11,558 nucleotides of DNA from JAKEHZ01 sp035280505 (GTDB taxonomy: Bacteria; Acidobacteriota; Blastocatellia; RBC074), in the NCBI GenBank assembly GCA_035280505.1, contig DATEFT010000838.1:1-11558 (forward strand), given 5' to 3'. Made by a program: the position numbers and the translations under genes. Positions 6,629 to 11,558 of the stretch are shown piece by piece (positions within the stretch are counted from its first letter, which is position 1; each line of letters starts with the position of its first letter). Below the pieces are notes generated by a model. That model did not search any database. It was not told where the DNA came from and worked only from the letters and a program-made list of their open reading frames with translations.

Positions 6629-9600
6629 ATGGAGATCTGGTCTCACATGTGCAAGGAGCACTCAAGATTACTGTGGACGATCGTCGTGATCGTCATCATC
6701 TGCCGGCTCGGCGGCGTGGCCTCCGCGCAGAGCGCGACGGCCACCTTCAGCGGTCTGGTCGTTGACGAACGCGGAGCGGTCGTGGCCGATGCCGCCGTGA
6801 CCGCCACCAGCGGCAGCACCGGCTGGAGGCGCCAGGCGGCGACCAACGGCGACGGAATGTTCATCTTCCCCCTGCTGCTGCCCGGAAGATACACGGTCAC
6901 GGTGCGGTATCCGGGATTCGCGACCCTCGAGGTCAGAAATCTGGTGTTGGAGGTCGGCGATCAGAAGGCGCTGAAGTTCAACCTGCGAGTCAGCCAGATC
7001 GGCGACTCGATCACGATCGTCGAGGCGGACAACAGCATCCGGGATTCCGGAGCGGTCGGGACCGTCATCAACCAGCAGTTCATCGAGAACATTCCGCTTA
7101 ACGGCCGAAGTTTCCAATCCCTGATCGAACTGACGCCGGGAACCGTGCTCACGGTCACCAGTGACGTCTCGCAGGGACAGTTCAGCGTCAACGGTCAGCG
7201 CGCCAATACCAACTATTTCACCATCGACGGCGTCAGCGCCAATGTGGCGGCCTCGGCCGGAACGATCATCAGCCAGACCGGCAACGGATCGCTGCCCTCG
7301 ATGACCGCCTTCGGCAGCACCAGCAACCTGGTTTCGCTCGACGCGCTGCAGGAATTCAAGGTTCTCACCTCCACCTACACCGCCGAGTACGGCCGCACGC
7401 CGGGCGGGCAGATTACGCTGGTGACCCGATCCGGGACCAACGATTTTCACGGCACGCTCTTCAACTATTTTCGCAACGACACACTCGATGCGAACGATTG
7501 GTTCGTCAACGCCCTGGGCCTCGACAAACCGGCGCTCCGCCAGAACGATTTCGGCGGCACGATCGGCGGCCCCTTGATCCTGCCGCGATTGCGCAAGAGC
7601 GGGCCGCAACCCTGGTATCATGGGCGAGACCGGACCTTCTTCTTCTTCTCTTACGAAGGATTGAGGCTGCGCCAGCCCCGCATCGGAATCACTCAGGTGC
7701 CGGGAGAGAGCATCCGGCAGCAGGCGCCGCAGAGCGTGCGGCAGTACCTGGACCTCTTCCCCCAACCGACGGGTCCCGAGAATACCGAGACCGGTCTGGC
7801 CGGATTCAACGCCAGCTACTCCAATCCCTCGTCGCTCAATGCCACGAGCTTGCGGCTCGACCATACGCTGCGGAACGGATCCACGATCTTCGGGCGATAC
7901 AACCACGCGCCGTCCGAGACCACGGCCCGCCGCCCCTTCGGAGCTTACAGTCTCAACACCTTGAACCCGATCAATTCGATCACCCGGACGATCACCCTCG
8001 GGCATACGCTCATCGCGGGGCCCCGGCTCAGCAATGAGTTGAGGTTCAACGACAGCCGGGTCCGAAGCCGCTCGGCGCTCCTGATCGACGGGTTCGGCGG
8101 CGCCCAGGTTCCGGCGCTCACGTCGCTGCTGCCCTCGGCGGTCTCTCCGCAAACCTCGCAATTCTCGCTCACCGTCAATACCGGTTTCTACACGGGGGTG
8201 GCCTTCGGGAACAACGTCTGGAACGAGCAACGCCAGATCAATTTCGTCGACAACCTGACCAAGGTGATCGGCGCCCACTCCTTCAAATTCGGCGTGGACT
8301 ATCGCCGGTTGAATCCGTTGATCGGTTCGCTCGAGTACGGGCAGACCCTCGACTTCACCGACCTCGCGACCCTGGGAGCGGGGCAGGCCACGGCGGCCAC
8401 GATCACCTCCGGAACCACCGCGCGCGAACCGGTCTTCACCAACCTTTCGCTCTACGGTCAGGACGTCTGGCATCTGACGCCGAGGCTCACGTTCACCTAT
8501 GGTTTGCGGTGGGAACTCAATCCGCCGCCGACCGAAGCGAACGGCAACCAGGCGTTCACCGTCACCGGCCTGGACCATCCCGAGACCCTGGCGCTGGCGC
8601 CGCGCGGCACGCCGCTCTACCGAACCGCCTACAACAACCTGGCCCCGCGAGGCGCCATCTCTTACCAGTTATCGCAGTCGCCGGGCAGAGAGACGGTGAT
8701 TCGCGGCGGAGCCGGCATCTTCTATGATCTCGCCACCGGGCAGATTTCGGAGGCCTATCGGTTCGGCTCTTTCGGCTTCGGTTCGATCCGGAGGCTTTAT
8801 GACGTCTCGTTTCCGCTCGAGACGCTCATGGTCAATCCGCCCCAGGTCTCGATGGACCCGCCGTACGGAGGAAACTTCACGGTCGCGGATCCCGATCTCA
8901 AGCTCCCCTACACGGTTCAATGGAACCTGGCGCTGGAACAATCTTTCGGCTCGGGGCAGACGATCTCGTTCACCTACGTCGGCTCGGCCGGACACCGGCT
9001 GCTCCGCGGCGAGGTGCTGCTCGCTCCGAACCCCGACTTCACGTCGGAAGATACGAGCATTATGGTGATCCGGAACAACGCCTCCTCCGACTACCATGCC
9101 CTTCAACTTCAGTATCAGCGGCGGCTGTCGCGCGGCCTGCAGGCGTTGGTCTCGTACACGTGGGCGCATTCGATCGACGACATCTCATCGGACAACGTCG
9201 ACTCTTTCCCCACTCCGGGAATGCTCACGCCGCCCAGACAGGACCGGGGCGCGTCCGACTTCGATGTCCGGCACAATTTCTCCGCCGCCGTGACCTACGA
9301 TCTGCCGATCCACCCGAGCCGCCGAATAGCCAGGGCCCTGCTGGGCAACTGGTCGGTCGACACCATCGTCAAGGCCCGCAGCGCCACGCCGGTCGATGTC
9401 GGAGGCAAGTTCGTGCTGAACGGAGGGTTCGTCTACCTGACCCGCCCGGATCTGGTCGCCGGCGTTCCGATCTATCTCCGGGACGATTCGGCCCCCGGCG
9501 GCCGGGTGCTCAATCCGGCGGCCTTTGCGATCCCGGCGGAGGACCGGCAAGGCACGCTCGGCCGCAACATGGTTCGCGGATTCCCGTTCTTCCAGACGGA

Positions 9601-9853
9601 TCTCACGCTCCGGCGGCGGTTCAGACTCAATGATCAAGTGAATCTCACGCTCCGGACCGACTTCTTCAATCTCTTCAATCACTCGAACTTCGGCAACCCG
9701 GTGGCGTTGCTCGCGGACCCGACGAACTTCGGGAGATCGACGGCCATGCTCGGGTCGAGTCTCGGAAAAGGAGATATCGACGGCGGATTCAATCCGCTCT
9801 ACCAATCCGGAGGGCCTCGATCGATCCAGCTCTCGTTGAAACTGCAGTTTTGA
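6629..9853 (+). CDS. TonB-dependent outer-membrane receptor, carboxypeptidase-regulatory-like N-terminus (Oar-like)
   Basis: A full-length outer-membrane transporter of 1,074 residues. The signal peptide has a hydrophobic run at about 15-30 and an ASA-Q cleavage site (31-34). A carboxypeptidase-regulatory-like beta-sandwich follows (about 38-118; FSGLVVDERGAVVADAAVT, then LLPGRYTVTVRYPGF). The plug comes next (about 135-280), with FIENIPLNGRSFQSLIELTPG, FSVNGQR, FTIDGV, LQEFKVLTSTYTAEYGRTPGG and LVTRSGTNDFHG. The rest is a beta-barrel with alternating aromatic strands ending SIQLSLKLQF, the terminal-Phe signature for outer-membrane insertion. Such proteins import oligomers using TonB energy; the substrate cannot be read here. 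Only 5 nt separate it from the S9 peptidase gene, suggesting uptake plus periplasmic cleavage of one substrate. ATG 6629 has GAGGA 10 nt upstream; ATG 6647 (Met7) is an alternative. I could not identify a clear TonB box. Confidence 0.92.
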   Translation: MEIWSHMCKEHSRLLWTIVVIVIICRLGGVASAQSATATFSGLVVDERGAVVADAAVTATSGSTGWRRQAATNGDGMFIFPLLLPGRYTVTVRYPGFATLEVRNLVLEVGDQKALKFNLRVSQIGDSITIVEADNSIRDSGAVGTVINQQFIENIPLNGRSFQSLIELTPGTVLTVTSDVSQGQFSVNGQRANTNYFTIDGVSANVAASAGTIISQTGNGSLPSMTAFGSTSNLVSLDALQEFKVLTSTYTAEYGRTPGGQITLVTRSGTNDFHGTLFNYFRNDTLDANDWFVNALGLDKPALRQNDFGGTIGGPLILPRLRKSGPQPWYHGRDRTFFFFSYEGLRLRQPRIGITQVPGESIRQQAPQSVRQYLDLFPQPTGPENTETGLAGFNASYSNPSSLNATSLRLDHTLRNGSTIFGRYNHAPSETTARRPFGAYSLNTLNPINSITRTITLGHTLIAGPRLSNELRFNDSRVRSRSALLIDGFGGAQVPALTSLLPSAVSPQTSQFSLTVNTGFYTGVAFGNNVWNEQRQINFVDNLTKVIGAHSFKFGVDYRRLNPLIGSLEYGQTLDFTDLATLGAGQATAATITSGTTAREPVFTNLSLYGQDVWHLTPRLTFTYGLRWELNPPPTEANGNQAFTVTGLDHPETLALAPRGTPLYRTAYNNLAPRGAISYQLSQSPGRETVIRGGAGIFYDLATGQISEAYRFGSFGFGSIRRLYDVSFPLETLMVNPPQVSMDPPYGGNFTVADPDLKLPYTVQWNLALEQSFGSGQTISFTYVGSAGHRLLRGEVLLAPNPDFTSEDTSIMVIRNNASSDYHALQLQYQRRLSRGLQALVSYTWAHSIDDISSDNVDSFPTPGMLTPPRQDRGASDFDVRHNFSAAVTYDLPIHPSRRIARALLGNWSVDTIVKARSATPVDVGGKFVLNGGFVYLTRPDLVAGVPIYLRDDSAPGGRVLNPAAFAIPAEDRQGTLGRNMVRGFPFFQTDLTLRRRFRLNDQVNLTLRTDFFNLFNHSNFGNPVALLADPTNFGRSTAMLGSSLGKGDIDGGFNPLYQSGGPRSIQLSLKLQF

Positions 9854-9858
9854 ACCGG

Positions 9859-11558
9859 ATGCACTCAATGCCGAATAGAGAAGGCGGAACAAACGGCGAT
9901 CGTGTAATCGATGGAAAACAGGCCCGATCCTTCCGTCTGTTCCGAACCTTCTCTCTGATGGCGCTCTCACTGCCCCTCATCATCGTCTGTCACTCGAAGC
10001 CTGTCATGTCGTCCAACCCTCAGAGATCGCCGGTCAGCATTACAGATCTGGTCGGGTACACGCGAATCCGCCAGGTCCGAATCTCGCCCGACGGTAAATG
10101 GGTGGCGTATCTGCTGATCAAGCCGCAGATCGCCGACAATCGCTACCAATCCACGCTCCTGTTACAAAAGACCGAGCCGTCCGCGGCGCCGATCGAACTG
10201 GCGAGGTTCTACACCGCGGGGGATCAAACTTACGACCGGGAGACCGGAGCCCTGAAGAGTTTCGGCGGCCAGACGGCCTGGTCGGCCGACGGCCGCAAAC
10301 TGGCTTACACCAAACGAGTGAATGACCAGGTACAATTATGGATCCGCCAGCTCGATTCAGGATCCGACTTCAAGGCCGCCGGCGATCTGCCCAACGCCGA
10401 GTTGACCGGGTGGAACGAGGACGGGACGACCATCGGATTCAAAGTGAGCAACCCGGTGCCGTCGCTCTCCGGGCCGCCGGACCCGGCGGTGAGAGTCACG
10501 GATGAAACCAACTTCTGGACTCCACCCTGGTACAGTCCTCCCGCTCCCGAACAGCTAGTCGATGCCTACCGATATCACCTCCCCTCCGGCGAATTGACCA
10601 CAACCGGAGACCAGGAACCGAACAACCCTCAGGATTTGACCTATGAAGATGCGAAGTGGCCGACCAGACCAGATGAGATCAAGTATGCCCTCGAAGCGGT
10701 TCTTTCGCCCGATCAGAAGAAGTCCGTCTTCCTGGGCATGGGCTTGTACCATACGCGAGAGATCGAAAAAGCCTACCAGGACTTCTTTGTCGGGATCAGC
10801 CTGGTGGGAGCTAAAAGCCCGCCCAGGGAGTTCCACCACGCCACGTCCCACATCCACGACTTCCGATGGAGCAACGACAGCCGGTTGATCTACGGCCTCT
10901 TGCGAGATCCGGAATATACGGCCGTGGTCTCCATCTCCGCCGAGGACGGCGAGATGAAACAGCTCTTGAAGATCGACGGCTCCCTGACGAATCTCGAGTG
11001 GCAGGCCGATGGGACGGCATTTGTCGCGACCCGGCAGAGCTCGTTGATGCCCGATCAACTGGTGAAAGTGGACCTGGCCGGCGGGACGACCACCGTCCTG
11101 GCCGACCCCAATGCGGCCTTCGCGGAGAAGGATCGGCCCCGAATCAGATTCATGCGGATCAACAATCCGCTCGGGGGCGGAATCCACGGGCGGCTCGTGC
11201 TGCCCAACGGCTATGTCCAGGGCCGCCGCTATCCGCTGATCTTCACCACCTATCTCGCCGGACCTGAGTTTCTGGAAGGAGCCGTGGGAGACGAGTTCCC
11301 GATCTTGCCGTTCGCCGCCAACGGATTCGCGGTCTTCGTCATGGATGCCGAGCTCTCGAACATGCGGTCGGACTTCGGAGACCTGGAGTTCACGCTCATG
11401 ATGTATAAGCGGCCGCTCGATGCCATGGAGACGGTCCGGCAGCAGCTGACCGCCGAAGGAATCATCGATCCGGAACGATGCGCCATTACCGGCCTCAGTT
11501 ACGGATCGGATATTGCGGTCTATGCGCTTTCGAGAAGCAAGTTCTTCAAAGCCGCCAG
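9859..11558 (+). CDS. Exported S9 (prolyl-oligopeptidase-like) serine peptidase, 3'-truncated; candidate Atxe2-like isopeptidase
   Basis: An open frame of 566 codons from ATG 9859 to the right edge without a stop; ATG 9868 is an equal alternative. It starts 5 nt after the receptor stop with no clear Shine-Dalgarno, pointing to translational coupling. A basic/hydrophobic stretch (about 22-41) looks like a signal or anchor; the following IIVC is a poor lipobox. The region from about 58 to 430 has propeller-like repeats (ISPDGKWVAY at 75-84, AWSADGRKLAY from 140, FRWSNDSRLIY from 335, LEWQADG from 379). From about 440 an alpha/beta-hydrolase begins (YPLIFTTYLAG, FPILPFAANGFAVFVMD), with the nucleophile Ser547 in GLSYGS; the catalytic Asp and His lie beyond the window. 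Typical S9 members have GxSYGG, whereas GLS-x-G-(A/S) and the flanking DPER...SRSKFF pattern resemble Atxe2 lasso-peptide isopeptidases as I remember them. The S9 fold is well supported; the isopeptidase role is a hypothesis. Confidence 0.85.
   Translation, partial: MHSMPNREGGTNGDRVIDGKQARSFRLFRTFSLMALSLPLIIVCHSKPVMSSNPQRSPVSITDLVGYTRIRQVRISPDGKWVAYLLIKPQIADNRYQSTLLLQKTEPSAAPIELARFYTAGDQTYDRETGALKSFGGQTAWSADGRKLAYTKRVNDQVQLWIRQLDSGSDFKAAGDLPNAELTGWNEDGTTIGFKVSNPVPSLSGPPDPAVRVTDETNFWTPPWYSPPAPEQLVDAYRYHLPSGELTTTGDQEPNNPQDLTYEDAKWPTRPDEIKYALEAVLSPDQKKSVFLGMGLYHTREIEKAYQDFFVGISLVGAKSPPREFHHATSHIHDFRWSNDSRLIYGLLRDPEYTAVVSISAEDGEMKQLLKIDGSLTNLEWQADGTAFVATRQSSLMPDQLVKVDLAGGTTTVLADPNAAFAEKDRPRIRFMRINNPLGGGIHGRLVLPNGYVQGRRYPLIFTTYLAGPEFLEGAVGDEFPILPFAANGFAVFVMDAELSNMRSDFGDLEFTLMMYKRPLDAMETVRQQLTAEGIIDPERCAITGLSYGSDIAVYALSRSKFFKAA

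Noticed and set aside
6668..8578. A 636-codon open frame on the - strand opposite the receptor gene.
   Set aside because: It is the GC-rich antisense shadow of a confidently identified receptor; the translation is low-complexity Arg/Gly/Asp-rich with no domain.
1..11558. CRISPR array, tRNA, rRNA, transposase or integrase.
   Set aside because: No regular spaced repeats, no tRNA-like cloverleaf noticed and no recombinase-like protein in any convincing frame.

Overview
The window is GC-rich and, as far as I can see, coded entirely on the + strand. It reads as two neighbouring modules from a Gram-negative bacterium, most likely an Acidobacteriota member. The clue to the phylum is the roughly 1,070-residue outer-membrane receptor that begins with a carboxypeptidase-regulatory-like domain (the Oar-like type greatly expanded in that phylum). 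This placement is inference from family knowledge; no rRNA or other marker gene is present.

Module 1 (about 1-6227) is part of a surface or exopolysaccharide locus. It contains, in order: the 3' part of a GDP-mannose 3,5-epimerase closely resembling the plant enzyme (2-853); a WbaP-type polyprenyl-phosphate hexose-1-phosphate transferase (954-2441), which would start the repeat unit on the lipid carrier; a membrane acyltransferase-3 protein (2534-3619), which would decorate the glycan; a second NAD-dependent nucleotide-sugar epimerase (3723-4676); and a secreted Pro/Thr-linked right-handed beta-helix protein (4854-6227) that may bind or process the exported polymer. Gaps between genes are 92-177 bp, so this is a co-oriented cluster, possibly with internal stem-loops. 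No glycosyltransferase, flippase or polymerase is visible; these would lie upstream of the window.

A 401-bp non-coding, partly AT-rich gap (6228-6628) separates the modules. It holds a long stem-loop built on a degenerate 9-nt-period repeat, two further inverted repeats and a short heptamer array. The last inverted repeat abuts the likely ribosome-binding site of the next gene.

Module 2 (6629-11558) is a TonB-dependent receptor followed after only 5 nt by an S9-type serine peptidase whose 3' end lies outside the window. The peptidase has an exported N-terminus, a propeller-like middle and a GLSYGS nucleophile elbow. Its sequence style and its pairing with a receptor recall the Atxe2 family of lasso-peptide isopeptidases. 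That is the most interesting hypothesis here, but no lasso precursor or maturation gene is visible. A generic peptide-uptake-and-digestion pair is the conservative reading.
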